Assembly: GCA_045534775.1 (NCBI GenBank)
Contig: JAZSKI010000013.1
Span: forward strand, 1 to 16,339
Direction of reading: 5' to 3'
DNA from: JAZOTK01 sp045534775
GTDB taxonomy: Bacteria > Bacillota > Clostridia > RUG12999
DNA: 16,339 nt
The notes beneath the pieces were generated by a model that ran no database searches, was not told the origin of the DNA, and worked only from the letters and a program-made list of their open reading frames with translations. Shown here one piece after another: positions 4,986-13,635 of this stretch. The translations under genes and the position numbers were made by a program. Positions within the stretch are counted from its first letter, which is position 1; every line of letters starts with the position of its first letter.

Positions 4986-5119
4986 TATCAGGTTTTGTAG
5001 GAAATGACCTGTATGTCGTTCCTGAAAAACATATTGATTTTGCAACATCTGAACGGTGAAAGCTTTTTATGTTTCAATTAATTAGTTAAATCATTTAATT
5101 ATATATGGAGGGAAAAGTT
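4986..5119 (+). other. 5' leader of the GH38 gene
   Basis: The remaining leader holds an inverted pair CAGG/CCTG around 4989-5010 and an alternative pairing AGGAA/TTCCT between about 4999 and 5023, which could be mutually exclusive. It then becomes very A/T rich. No known riboswitch aptamer is recognised and no T-tract terminator is present. GGAGGG at 5107-5112 is the ribosome site. Confidence 0.35.
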
Positions 5120-8100
5120 ATGTATTTATTAAAAAACAGGATTAAACGAACTCTGGGAGAGCTGCAGGCTGTGCTTGATGTTAAGTCACGGCGGATAGAA
5201 AATATGGAAATTCGCCGAGGCAAGCTGAATTTTCCGCAGGATATTCAAAAAATATCGGATGGCTTTACTGCCTTCCTCTACGGTGATATATGGTCGGAGC
5301 CGGAATTTGATAATTATGCCCTTTTCAGATTCAAGGTGGTAATTCCGCAGGAATATGACGGAGAAAAGGTGATTTTGAAGGTATCAACCAATCAAGGCGG
5401 CGGTCATAATATGATACGTCCGCAGATGCTTTTATTTGTTGACGGAACGCCGATGCAGGGGCTTGATACCAATCACGAGAGAGTGATGCTTGCGGAAAAG
5501 GCAAAGGCGGGCAGGGAGTATATGATAGACGTATATGCCTTCAGCGGAATGCCTGTTAAGACACCCTACGGCGACTGGGTTGACCTTAAGGAAATGGAAG
5601 GCGTGCGTTTCTATGCGGATTTACAGGTGAGAAATGACAGCCTGACGGAATACTATTATAATTTAAAAACCCCCTATACATATCTTTCTTTTTCGGAGGA
5701 GAATTCCTATGAGCATCAGAGTATATTGAAGGTGCTGTGCGATTCGGTAAATGAGCTTGATTTGAGAAATCCTCATTCCGAGGAATTTTACAGAGGAATT
5801 AAAAAAGCAAATTCTATACTTGAAAAGGAGCTGTATTCAAAGGAATACAGCGGAAACGGGAAGGCAACTGTCATAGGTCATACCCATATTGATTTGGCGT
5901 GGTTGTGGCAGTACAAGCATACCCGCGATAAAACAGCACGTTCCTTTTCAACAGCTGTTAAGCTGTTAAACGAACAGAAAGAGCATAAGTTTATGTCCAG
6001 CCAGGCACAGCTTTATGAGTTTGTGAAAACCGAGTTTCCCGAGCTTTATGAGGAAATAAAGGAAATGGTTAAAAAGGGTCGATGGGAACCTGAGGGTGCA
6101 ATGTGGGTTGAACCCGATATGAACCTGTCGGCAGGGGAATCTATTGTACGTCAGATATTGTACGGAAAGAAATTCTTTAAAGACGAATTTGATGTGGATT
6201 GCAAGGTGCTGTGGTTGCCGGACGTATTCGGTTACAGTGCGGCACTTCCGCAAATCCTTAAAAAATCCGGCGTAGAGTATTTTATGACGGCGAAGCTTGG
6301 TACAAACGAGGTTAACCGTTTCCCTTGCGATACCTTCAAATGGAAGGGGATTGACGGTGAGGAGGTATTGGCACATCTCATTTCCTATTTACCCGGAGTC
6401 TATAACCCGAAAATAGAAGACGGTGAGATTTTGGAAGGCTGGAGACGCTATGTTCAGAAGGATATAAACGACGACGTTTTAGTACCCTTTGGGTTTGCAG
6501 ATGGCGGCGGCGGTCCTACTGAGGAACAGATAGAACATATAAAACGTCTTAAAAAAGGTCTGCCGGGAGTACCGCAGACGAAGTTCGGCGAGGTAGTGGA
6601 TTATTTTAAACGGCTTGAGAAAAAAGTTCAAAATGACCGCAGATTGCCTACCTGGTCAGGAGAGATTTATTACGAAAAACACAGAGGAACCTATACCTCT
6701 ATGGCACGTAACAAAAAGCAAAACAGAAAATGCGAATTCTTGTATATGAACGCCGAATGGCTGTGGTCGCTGGCAAGAATTTTCGGCGGCGGAGAGTTTC
6801 CTAAAGAAAAGTTCGACAAAGGCATGAAAAATATGCTCCTTAACCAGTTCCATGATGTTTTGCCGGGTTCCTCCATCAAACAGGTATATGACGACAGCGA
6901 TGCCCTTTATAAGGAGGCATTTGAAATCGGCGAGGAAATTTGCGAAACTGCCGTACGCACCATAGCAAAACAGATGGGTGCAAAGAAGCCGTCTGTTTTG
7001 ATTTTCAATCCCTACGGCGAGAAGGTATCAGGCTATGCTGAAACGGAAAAAGGGATAATATTTGCAGAAAATGTGCCTGCCAAAGGCTTTGCTGTGTATG
7101 CCCTTGACACAAAGTCGCCGCAATATCCCGTAACGGCTACGGAAACCGAAATGGAAAACGAGTATTGGAAGCTGAAGCTTTCTGAAAACGGATTTATTGA
7201 AGCTCTATATGATAAAAAAGCGGGTAGGCAATGCTTCAAAGAAAATGCGCAGGCAAATAAACTCAGGATATTCGAGGACAGACCCGAGCTGGAGGATAAC
7301 TGGAATTTAGACAGCTTCTATACGGAGAAGGAATATGAACTGCCAATGCCTGACGAGATTAAGGTTATGGAAACGGGCGGCGAACGAGGTATAGTCAGAA
7401 TTGCGAGAAAATACCAAAGCTCGGTAATTACTCAGGATATTATTATGTACGCACACAGCAAAAGGATAGATTTTAAAACGACCATAGACTGGAAGGAACA
7501 CAGCCAGATTATAAGAACAGATTTCCCTGTTGATGTAAACGCCACAAAAGCGACCTACGAAATTCAGTTCGGTCATACAGAACGCGCCAACAACCGCAAT
7601 ACTTCGTGGGAAGAAGCGAAGTTCGAGGTGTGCGGTCATAAATGGGCTGATATTTCCGATAACGGCTACGGTATGGCACTTATGAATGATTGCAAATACG
7701 GATATTCGGCGCTGGGAGGAACAATCGCCATGACTCTGCTCCGTAGCGGTAACGTACCTAATCCTCTTGCGGATAAAGAACTGCATGAGTTCACCTATTC
7801 AATTTTGCCTCACGAAGGAAGCTTTGTGGAAGCAGAGGTGGTTAAAGAAGCGTATATGCTTAATAATCCCATGTTTGCAGTTACGTTGGCGGAGAAGGAA
7901 GCTTCCCTGCCTGACAGCTTCTCAATGTTTGAATGTGAAGGGGCAATACTTGAAACCGTAAAACCTGCGGAAAACGGCGACGGTCTCATTTTAAGAATGT
8001 ACGAAGCAAACAATAAATCGGGCAGGGTTAAAATCACCTGCGGCAAAAAAACAGCGACGGCAGAATTCTGCGACCTTATGGAAAACAAAATCGGAGACTG

Positions 8101-8170
8101 TAAGATAGAAAAAGACTTGATAGAATTTAACATCAAGCCTTTTGAGATTGTTACGTTGCGGGTAAAATAA
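5120..8170 (+). CDS. GH38 alpha-mannosidase, long form
   Basis: This 1016-residue glycoside hydrolase family 38 protein cleaves alpha-mannosides by a retaining, metal-dependent mechanism. The catalytic domain follows an N-terminal domain of about 245 residues. It shows HTHIDLAWLW (H254, H256, D258; the latter two are expected zinc ligands), WEPEGAMWVEPDMN, LPDVFGYSAALPQ with the nucleophile D368, GFADGGGGPT, and NQFHDVLPGSS (H578 as zinc ligand). The C-terminal half is the usual beta-rich mannosidase domain. No signal peptide is evident, so it is probably cytoplasmic and acts on imported oligosaccharides. The ATG at 5120 is preferred over 5105 because the earlier ATG runs into the GGAGGG ribosome site at 5107-5112. 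No sugar transporter or regulator adjoins it. A second, shorter GH38 lies 3 kb downstream. Confidence 0.95.
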   Translation: MYLLKNRIKRTLGELQAVLDVKSRRIENMEIRRGKLNFPQDIQKISDGFTAFLYGDIWSEPEFDNYALFRFKVVIPQEYDGEKVILKVSTNQGGGHNMIRPQMLLFVDGTPMQGLDTNHERVMLAEKAKAGREYMIDVYAFSGMPVKTPYGDWVDLKEMEGVRFYADLQVRNDSLTEYYYNLKTPYTYLSFSEENSYEHQSILKVLCDSVNELDLRNPHSEEFYRGIKKANSILEKELYSKEYSGNGKATVIGHTHIDLAWLWQYKHTRDKTARSFSTAVKLLNEQKEHKFMSSQAQLYEFVKTEFPELYEEIKEMVKKGRWEPEGAMWVEPDMNLSAGESIVRQILYGKKFFKDEFDVDCKVLWLPDVFGYSAALPQILKKSGVEYFMTAKLGTNEVNRFPCDTFKWKGIDGEEVLAHLISYLPGVYNPKIEDGEILEGWRRYVQKDINDDVLVPFGFADGGGGPTEEQIEHIKRLKKGLPGVPQTKFGEVVDYFKRLEKKVQNDRRLPTWSGEIYYEKHRGTYTSMARNKKQNRKCEFLYMNAEWLWSLARIFGGGEFPKEKFDKGMKNMLLNQFHDVLPGSSIKQVYDDSDALYKEAFEIGEEICETAVRTIAKQMGAKKPSVLIFNPYGEKVSGYAETEKGIIFAENVPAKGFAVYALDTKSPQYPVTATETEMENEYWKLKLSENGFIEALYDKKAGRQCFKENAQANKLRIFEDRPELEDNWNLDSFYTEKEYELPMPDEIKVMETGGERGIVRIARKYQSSVITQDIIMYAHSKRIDFKTTIDWKEHSQIIRTDFPVDVNATKATYEIQFGHTERANNRNTSWEEAKFEVCGHKWADISDNGYGMALMNDCKYGYSALGGTIAMTLLRSGNVPNPLADKELHEFTYSILPHEGSFVEAEVVKEAYMLNNPMFAVTLAEKEASLPDSFSMFECEGAILETVKPAENGDGLILRMYEANNKSGRVKITCGKKTATAEFCDLMENKIGDCKIEKDLIEFNIKPFEIVTLRVK

Positions 8171-8176
8171 AAGCAA

Positions 8177-8217
8177 AAAAGGGGCAACTCCTACCGAGTG
8201 AGTCGCCCCGATTTTTT
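8177..8217. terminator. bidirectional terminator between convergent genes
   Basis: GGGGC (8181-8185) pairs with GCCCC (8205-8209). The stem continues past one mismatch with ACTC/GAGT-type pairing around CTACC. It has A6 on the left and T7 on the right, so it serves both the GH38 gene on the plus strand and the membrane-protein gene whose stop codon is at 8217-8219 on the minus strand. Confidence 0.85.
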
Positions 8218-10697
8218 TAATTATCTGCAGGTACTGTTTTGCTGAAAAAACCTGCTTTGGTCTGCAGGTCACGGTCCTCAAGGAGCATAGCTGAAAAGCC
8301 GTCATAGCTCTTTTTAAGCTCGTCGCACCACTTGGTATAAAGCGGAGCTACAGCGTCATCATCAGCCGCGAGAATTAATTTTAAGGACTCCGCAAACTCC
8401 AGGGCTTCTTTATATTCGCCATCACAAAACCCTGTCATATCGTTATAGAAAGCCTCGTAGTCATCGGGATAGAGCCTTCTTATCTCATCATAATTTTGCT
8501 GAATATCATACAAATAATTGCTCCCCGAAAGATTAAGCGTCTTATACATTGTCTCCTTTTCACGGTTACAAAGAAGCGGAAGCTCAAGGATAAAATCCTC
8601 AAGAGAAGAAAGATAACAGGGGAGAACGTCACGTAACATTATGTAAATCGCGCTCTTGTTGGAAGGATTTTTAAGTGAAAAGTCTATGTATTTAACTATC
8701 TCGTCCCGAATGGCTTTAATTTCAAGGAGACGACCGTTATAGCCGTCAAGCATACGGGAAAGCAGCATAGGATTAGCCGTAAGAAGTGTGGCAACAAAAT
8801 ATATAAGCTCGTCCTTTACCCTTGAACGCATTTCCAAAAGCTGTTCAACCTTGCTTTTATAATCTTTATTCAGGGCGGTTTGCATTTCAAAAAGCTTGTG
8901 ACGCTTAATACCGCTTTTTTCACTTATTTCATCATTTGATATAAGAAGATATTTTCCCGATTCGGAGTTATATATGAAATGCTTATATCCGTCGGGGACC
9001 AGGCTCAACAGCTTAAGCTTCATAGCTTCCTCGGAGGATACCATAGTTGAGGCATTCAGACACAGAGCCTGCCTGCTGTAGACAAAATACAGCTTTGACA
9101 GGAAATTGAAATTTTCCTGTATTCTCTGACAGTCGTTATTGGCAATTACGTGGCAGGTATTTTTATAAAGGTCGCTGATATATCGGAGCTTTTCCTGAAA
9201 ATCTGCCTGGCAGTAGTTTACTTCAAGCTCGGTTATAAGACCGCTTCGGTTGAAGAATATTTTTACCATTCTGAAGGTCAGGAAGGTCAATACGCCAAAC
9301 CCGGCAAAGAAGAACAGGAGCATCAGCAAATCCCATTTTAAGCAATAGAAAAATGCGGACAGCGCCATAGAAGCAAAGGCGTAAACCGACAGGGATATAA
9401 AGTTTATATGTTCGGGGAATATAAGCTTATAGCTCATAGTGTCTATCCACAGAATATAGTCGTCACGTGAAGTCAGGAAGGATAAAAAGGACACTATCAG
9501 GAAGGTTGTACTGAGCTGTGCCACCATAAGCTCCAGACCGTTTTCACGTACAAAAGGAATAAAGGTTGTGGGAACCGACAGCTCTTTAAGAATTAACCAA
9601 TATGTGAAGGTGGTTAAAGCCCCTGTCGCAAGAGAAATACCGATATATTTTACGGTAACATCCTGATTACCGGACAAGGTTTTTGATTCATCCATATATT
9701 TTTTGAAGCCGGAGCGTTCAAACCTGTTGGAATGCTTCTTATACTTGATTCCGTAGCCTGAATACAGCTTGATGATTTTATCCGATTGCAGACGGATGAT
9801 TTTGTTGCAAGCCGACGATGCCAGAACGGACTCTGTCACAAGCACAGGAATCAAACACAGGGAAAACCATATTTCCTCGCTGTAAGCCACAAGCTCTTCG
9901 GCAAAAAAGCCGCAGGGTATCAATATTGCAAGCTTGACTAAAAACCGACAGAGAAGAGACAGGTGTATGTTGGCGGTGAAATAATATATAACAGTTACAA
10001 AGGCTTCCACGCACATTAAAGAAACGACAGCCATAACAGAAATATTGACGTTGTATTTATATTTGAAAACTGCCGCGGTTGTAAGTCCGCAAATGACACC
10101 TGTGATAACCGTTGAAAAAACGATACCGAACCGTGTTTCACGGTGCTTTATCATAAGGGATTCGGCAAGAATACCGCGATAGGCATATTCCTCAACGGCA
10201 CACCGCATATAGGTGAAAATTAAAAAACATATTATGTAATGCAGGGGTCTTAGGGTATATTTTAAAACACAACAATATACAATACTTGCAATAACAAGCA
10301 AGGTGGCAGGAACAGCCCAAAGAAGTGCATATTTCAAAGGGGAAGCATCCTGATGACTGCGGAGCTCCTTTGCATGCAGGAAACCGTGAGAAAAACCTGT
10401 TTTAATCAAAACGGCGGCGGTTAAAGCAAAACAACCGAAATAAACGAAAAAAACAGAGGACCCCTGTGTAATAAGATTCAGAAAATTACTGTTTAAAATC
10501 CCATAATCCTCAGACAATGCACCTGCGTTGTATGTATTTGCAAATAAGATGGCATAATCTCCAAATACCGCAAAAGCTGTAACCAATGCAAAGGCGGCAA
10601 GTGCAATCAGGAAGCTTCCTTTCATTGCACTTTTTTTAACAGGAGACTCGGTATTTTTAAATATGTTCCGTTGCAGACTTGTTATTAAAAAATTCAT
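8217..10697 (-). CDS. large membrane protein with degenerate CPBP (CAAX-protease-like) core
   Basis: This is an 826-residue protein. Residues about 25-300 form a polytopic membrane region. Within it, AVEEYAYRG (167-175) matches the EExxxR motif of CPBP/Abi intramembrane proteases, and NIHLSLLCR (243-251) supplies a later His as in motif 3. The motif-2 FxxxH helix has no His where GIVFSTVITGVICGL (191-205) runs, so proteolytic activity is doubtful. Further membrane helices lie at about 350-480. The last 340 residues are soluble, helical and charged, with no family I recognise, perhaps a cytoplasmic sensing or scaffolding domain. AGAGGG sits just upstream of the ATG. The tautomerase gene is 32 bases upstream on the same strand, so they are probably one operon. 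The fold assignment is moderate; the role is unknown. Confidence 0.75.
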   Translation of the reverse strand: MNFLITSLQRNIFKNTESPVKKSAMKGSFLIALAAFALVTAFAVFGDYAILFANTYNAGALSEDYGILNSNFLNLITQGSSVFFVYFGCFALTAAVLIKTGFSHGFLHAKELRSHQDASPLKYALLWAVPATLLVIASIVYCCVLKYTLRPLHYIICFLIFTYMRCAVEEYAYRGILAESLMIKHRETRFGIVFSTVITGVICGLTTAAVFKYKYNVNISVMAVVSLMCVEAFVTVIYYFTANIHLSLLCRFLVKLAILIPCGFFAEELVAYSEEIWFSLCLIPVLVTESVLASSACNKIIRLQSDKIIKLYSGYGIKYKKHSNRFERSGFKKYMDESKTLSGNQDVTVKYIGISLATGALTTFTYWLILKELSVPTTFIPFVRENGLELMVAQLSTTFLIVSFLSFLTSRDDYILWIDTMSYKLIFPEHINFISLSVYAFASMALSAFFYCLKWDLLMLLFFFAGFGVLTFLTFRMVKIFFNRSGLITELEVNYCQADFQEKLRYISDLYKNTCHVIANNDCQRIQENFNFLSKLYFVYSRQALCLNASTMVSSEEAMKLKLLSLVPDGYKHFIYNSESGKYLLISNDEISEKSGIKRHKLFEMQTALNKDYKSKVEQLLEMRSRVKDELIYFVATLLTANPMLLSRMLDGYNGRLLEIKAIRDEIVKYIDFSLKNPSNKSAIYIMLRDVLPCYLSSLEDFILELPLLCNREKETMYKTLNLSGSNYLYDIQQNYDEIRRLYPDDYEAFYNDMTGFCDGEYKEALEFAESLKLILAADDDAVAPLYTKWCDELKKSYDGFSAMLLEDRDLQTKAGFFSKTVPADN

Positions 10698-10729
10698 TTG
10701 TTACCCTCTTTTATGTAAAAATTTTAAAC

Positions 10730-10954
10730 TCAGTATTTTTTTTCACCCGATAAAATCATCATATTACGGCTGTTTGGCAGAATTTCGTTTTTTTCCACCT
10801 CACCCCAAACCGAAGGGTCAACTTCTTCAAAAGAAAGGGAAATCGCCTCGGGAGGACAGCCCCAAAGCTCAAGAAAAACGTCATTGATTTTCTCCGCAAC
10901 CTTGCGTTTGGTATCATCATCCTTGGGATAGCATTTAATTTTAATATATGGCAT
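10730..10954 (-). CDS. 4-oxalocrotonate tautomerase-like protein
   Basis: The 74-residue product begins MPYIKIKCYP. After methionine removal Pro becomes the N-terminal residue, the catalytic base of the tautomerase superfamily. The beta-alpha-beta pattern fits: strand IKIKCYP, helix KRKVAEKINDVFLELWG, strand AISLSFEEV. The start at 10954 is preferred over 10963 because AAAGGA at 10963-10968 overlaps the earlier ATG but lies eight bases from this one, and only this start exposes Pro-1. Members of this size interconvert keto and enol forms of small acids; the natural substrate cannot be read from sequence. It is the first gene of a two-gene minus-strand operon with the large membrane protein. 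Confidence 0.85.
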   Translation of the reverse strand: MPYIKIKCYPKDDDTKRKVAEKINDVFLELWGCPPEAISLSFEEVDPSVWGEVEKNEILPNSRNMMILSGEKKY

Positions 10955-10977
10955 ATTCATCATCCTTTCATATATCT

Positions 10978-11006
10978 ATTTTACCACTTATTGTATTAAA
11001 AGTCAA
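10978..11006 (-). promoter_or_regulatory. sigma-A promoter for the tautomerase/membrane-protein operon
   Basis: On the minus strand TTGACT (11001-11006) and TAAAAT (10978-10983) are separated by 17 bases. The predicted transcript begins near 10971, only a few bases before the ribosome site, giving a very short leader. Confidence 0.75.
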
Positions 11007-11065
11007 GAACATATCAATATTTATACGGTTTGGCATAATATTGTAAAAAATTGTCCTTATAATCT

Positions 11066-11094
11066 ATGGCAATGTTCGGCGGATGTGGTATAAT
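11066..11094 (+). promoter_or_regulatory. promoter for the second GH38 gene
   Basis: TATAAT (11089-11094) has TGG directly upstream (extended -10). ATGGCA (11066-11071) stands 17 bases upstream as a weak -35. It diverges from the tautomerase promoter about 60 bases away. The leader contains the small hairpin CCGC/GCGG and GGAGGG before the ATG at 11143. Confidence 0.6.
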
Positions 11095-11142
11095 AAATAT
11101 AAAAAACAGCCGCGTTGAGCGGAAACTACGGAGGGATATAAA

Positions 11143-13503
11143 ATGAAAATTCATTTAATAGGAAATGCACACTTAGACCCTGTATGGCTGTGGCGGTGGC
11201 AGGAAGGCTTTTCAGAGGTGCTTGCAACCTTCAGAAGTGCACTTGACAGAATGAAGGATTTTGACGATTTTAAATTTACAAGCGCCTGTGCGGTTTATTA
11301 CGAATGGGTTGAAAGAATAGACCCTGAAATGTTTGAGGAAATCAAAAAAAGAGTGAAAGAAGAAAGATGGAATATAGTAGGAGGATGGTATCTGCAACCG
11401 GACTGCAATATGCCGGATGGAGAAAGCTTTGCACGGCATGCACTTATTTCTCAAAGATATTTTAAAGAAAAATTTGGTGTAACTGCAAAAACGGGATATA
11501 ACGTTGATTCATTTGGTCATAGCGGTAATCTTCCTAAAATTTTAAAAGCGAGCGGATTGGATAACTATGTGTTTATGCGTCCGTCGTATGATGAGCAGGA
11601 AAGAGATGAAACACTGTTTATGTGGGAAAGCGATGATGAGTCAAGGGTTTGTGCATATCGTATCCCGTGGTTTTATAATTATGATTTGAGCAGAATGGAG
11701 TGTTTTAATCAGTTGCGTGAAAAAGCAGACAGTGAGAATATGGATTTTATGGCATTCTACGGCGTGGGAAATCACGGCGGCGGTCCGACAATTGCTTTAA
11801 TAGATGCAATAAATAAGCTAAATATAAAGGATATGGTATACTCAACTCCGGATGAATATTTTTCGGAAATTGACAAGGCAAACCTCCCTGTTTTGAAAAC
11901 AGATTTGCAGCATCACGCACGAGGATGCTACTCGGCTGAAAGCTATGTAAAGATGGCTAATAGAAAATGTGAGCAGAATCTTTTAGCGGCAGAAAAGCTT
12001 TGTGTTATGGCAAAAGAGCTTACAGGTGACAAATATCCCGGTAAAAAACTGAAAAAAGCATGGAAAAATGTTCTATTTAATCAGTTCCATGATATTCTTT
12101 GCGGTTGTAGCGTAAAGAAAGCATATGAAGATGCGTCATATCAATTTGGTGAAACTATGAGTATAACCGAACAGGCAATGAATGCTGCTATGCAAAAAAT
12201 TGCGTGGAATATTGATACTCTTGGAGATGAAACGCTTCCATCATATAAATCTCATATTAACTGGAAGATTTGGGAGCACGAGGTGCTTGGAACACCAATT
12301 GTCGTGTTTAATCCCAACAGCTGGACAGTCAAAACTGTTACAACTGTTAATTATATGACAAAAAGAGCAACGAATGCTGCGGGGGAAGAAATTCCGTTCC
12401 AGATAGTAAGGGGAGATCAGACTAACGGCAATGATAAATATCATACCGCTTTTGCTGCGGAGATACCTGCAATGGGCTATGCGGTTTACAGACTTTTTGC
12501 AGAAAAAGAAAGTGAGAAAATGTTTGAAACCGAGATTTCCGTTACGGAATATTATATTGAGAACAGTAGAATTAAGGTTGAATTTGACAGATTTACCGGT
12601 GACATTTGTAAATTCTATGATAAGGAAAATGATAAATATATTATTAATAAGTCCTGCAAAGCGGTTTTGCTTGACGATACCGACTGCGACACATGGGCAC
12701 ATGGTAAGAAAACGCTTGGCGAAACAGTCGGAAGGTTTGATACACCTGAGTTTAAGGTAATTGAAGAAGGACCTGTCAGAGGGATACTTCGTGTAATTAC
12801 CGGGTACAATAATTCTACCCTGCAGAGGGATTATGTGATAGTAGCGGACAGCACGGAAGTAAGAGTTAAAGTTAAAGCCGATTTTCATGAGGAACATAGG
12901 GTGTTAAAGCTTACGTTCCCGATGACCGATGAAAAGGTTACTGCAAAAATCCCTTATGGAAGTATTGCAAAATGCGGATACACCGGAGAAGAGCCTTGCG
13001 GAAGCTGGATAGCAAGCGGAAGTGTATGTATTGCTAGTGACTCGAAATATGGTTATGACACCGAAAACGGAGAAATGAGATTAACGGTGCTTCGTAGTGC
13101 AATCTATGCCGACCATTTCGGAAACAGAGATGAATTCTGCGAATTTATGGAACAGGGCATAAGTGAATTTGCATATTCGGTATTTCCGTATACAACAGAT
13201 TCGGAGGCGGAAAAGAAAGCAAGTGAGTTGAATTTTATACTTCCGAATATTATGGGTAGCTTCCATAAGGGGGAATTGCCTGAGGTTATAAGCTGCTTTG
13301 AATGTAAAAACGAAAATATTATAGCGACAGCTGTAAAGCAATCAGAGGACTCGGAAGAAATAGTTTTAAGAGCTTATGAAACAGACGGCAAGAATACCGA
13401 GGCAAAAATTAAATTATTTGGCAAAGAGATAAAAACGAAATTTTCTCATAATGAAGTAAAGACATTTAAGGATGTAAAAGAAGTTAATATGGTTGAGTGG
13501 TAA
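11143..13503 (+). CDS. GH38 alpha-mannosidase-like hydrolase, short form
   Basis: This 786-residue GH38 protein starts directly with its catalytic domain and lacks the 245-residue N-terminal domain of the other GH38 here. GNAHLDPVWLW carries H10 and D12, the expected zinc ligands, while the position of the first His in the usual HxHxD is Asn8. NVDSFGHSGNLP provides the nucleophile D122. GVGNHGGGPT corresponds to the glycine-rich loop, and NQFHDILCG provides H316. The rest is the usual beta-rich C-terminal region. It belongs to a different GH38 subgroup from the long enzyme, so the two probably differ in linkage or aglycone preference; that is inference. No signal peptide is seen. GGAGGG precedes the ATG. 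The nearest downstream terminator candidate is the palindrome at 13589-13635. Confidence 0.93.
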   Translation: MKIHLIGNAHLDPVWLWRWQEGFSEVLATFRSALDRMKDFDDFKFTSACAVYYEWVERIDPEMFEEIKKRVKEERWNIVGGWYLQPDCNMPDGESFARHALISQRYFKEKFGVTAKTGYNVDSFGHSGNLPKILKASGLDNYVFMRPSYDEQERDETLFMWESDDESRVCAYRIPWFYNYDLSRMECFNQLREKADSENMDFMAFYGVGNHGGGPTIALIDAINKLNIKDMVYSTPDEYFSEIDKANLPVLKTDLQHHARGCYSAESYVKMANRKCEQNLLAAEKLCVMAKELTGDKYPGKKLKKAWKNVLFNQFHDILCGCSVKKAYEDASYQFGETMSITEQAMNAAMQKIAWNIDTLGDETLPSYKSHINWKIWEHEVLGTPIVVFNPNSWTVKTVTTVNYMTKRATNAAGEEIPFQIVRGDQTNGNDKYHTAFAAEIPAMGYAVYRLFAEKESEKMFETEISVTEYYIENSRIKVEFDRFTGDICKFYDKENDKYIINKSCKAVLLDDTDCDTWAHGKKTLGETVGRFDTPEFKVIEEGPVRGILRVITGYNNSTLQRDYVIVADSTEVRVKVKADFHEEHRVLKLTFPMTDEKVTAKIPYGSIAKCGYTGEEPCGSWIASGSVCIASDSKYGYDTENGEMRLTVLRSAIYADHFGNRDEFCEFMEQGISEFAYSVFPYTTDSEAEKKASELNFILPNIMGSFHKGELPEVISCFECKNENIIATAVKQSEDSEEIVLRAYETDGKNTEAKIKLFGKEIKTKFSHNEVKTFKDVKEVNMVEW

Positions 13504-13584
13504 GGAGTGACGGTAAATAGAATTTGATATAGACGGCACAAAATGTGCTGCCCGTTCTTCTGGACTTGATTTGTACCTTGGCAT
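13414..13584 (-). CDS. doubtful 56-codon frame with a sequestered ribosome site
   Basis: On the minus strand an ATG at 13584 begins MPRYKSSPEERAAHF, preceded at eight bases by GGAGG. That GGAGG is buried in the right half of the minus-strand palindrome at 13589-13635. Only the first 27 codons lie outside the oppositely oriented GH38 gene; the rest is antisense to its 3' end and reads like random sequence. It may be the surviving start of a truncated gene. No family is recognised, and chance occurrence is quite possible. Confidence 0.2.
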   Translation of the reverse strand: MPRYKSSPEERAAHFVPSISNSIYRHSLPLNHINFFYILKCLYFIMRKFRFYLFAK

Positions 13585-13588
13585 AATT

Positions 13589-13635
13589 AAGACCTCCAAA
13601 ATGATATTTTCATTATATATCATTTTGGAGGTCTT
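13589..13635. terminator. 19-bp perfect palindrome at a convergent boundary
   Basis: AAGACCTCCAAAATGATAT (13589-13607) and its exact complement (13617-13635) enclose a nine-base loop. It lies between the 3' end of the short GH38 gene and the minus-strand group ending near 13613, so it may act as a convergent terminator; four T follow on the plus strand. The stem is unusually long and perfect, and the T-tract unusually short, for a terminator, so a mobile-element remnant or translational control hairpin is also possible. Confidence 0.55.

Noticed and set aside
5105..5119. ATG at 5105 as the start of the long GH38 gene
   Set aside because: It overlaps the GGAGGG ribosome site that properly serves the ATG at 5120.
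7307..7786. 159-codon minus-strand frame inside the long GH38 gene
   Set aside because: It is antisense to a well-supported enzyme, with no ribosome site or family match: a shadow frame.
12241..12897. 218-codon minus-strand frame inside the short GH38 gene
   Set aside because: It is long, but fully antisense to conserved GH38 coding sequence and without domain resemblance.
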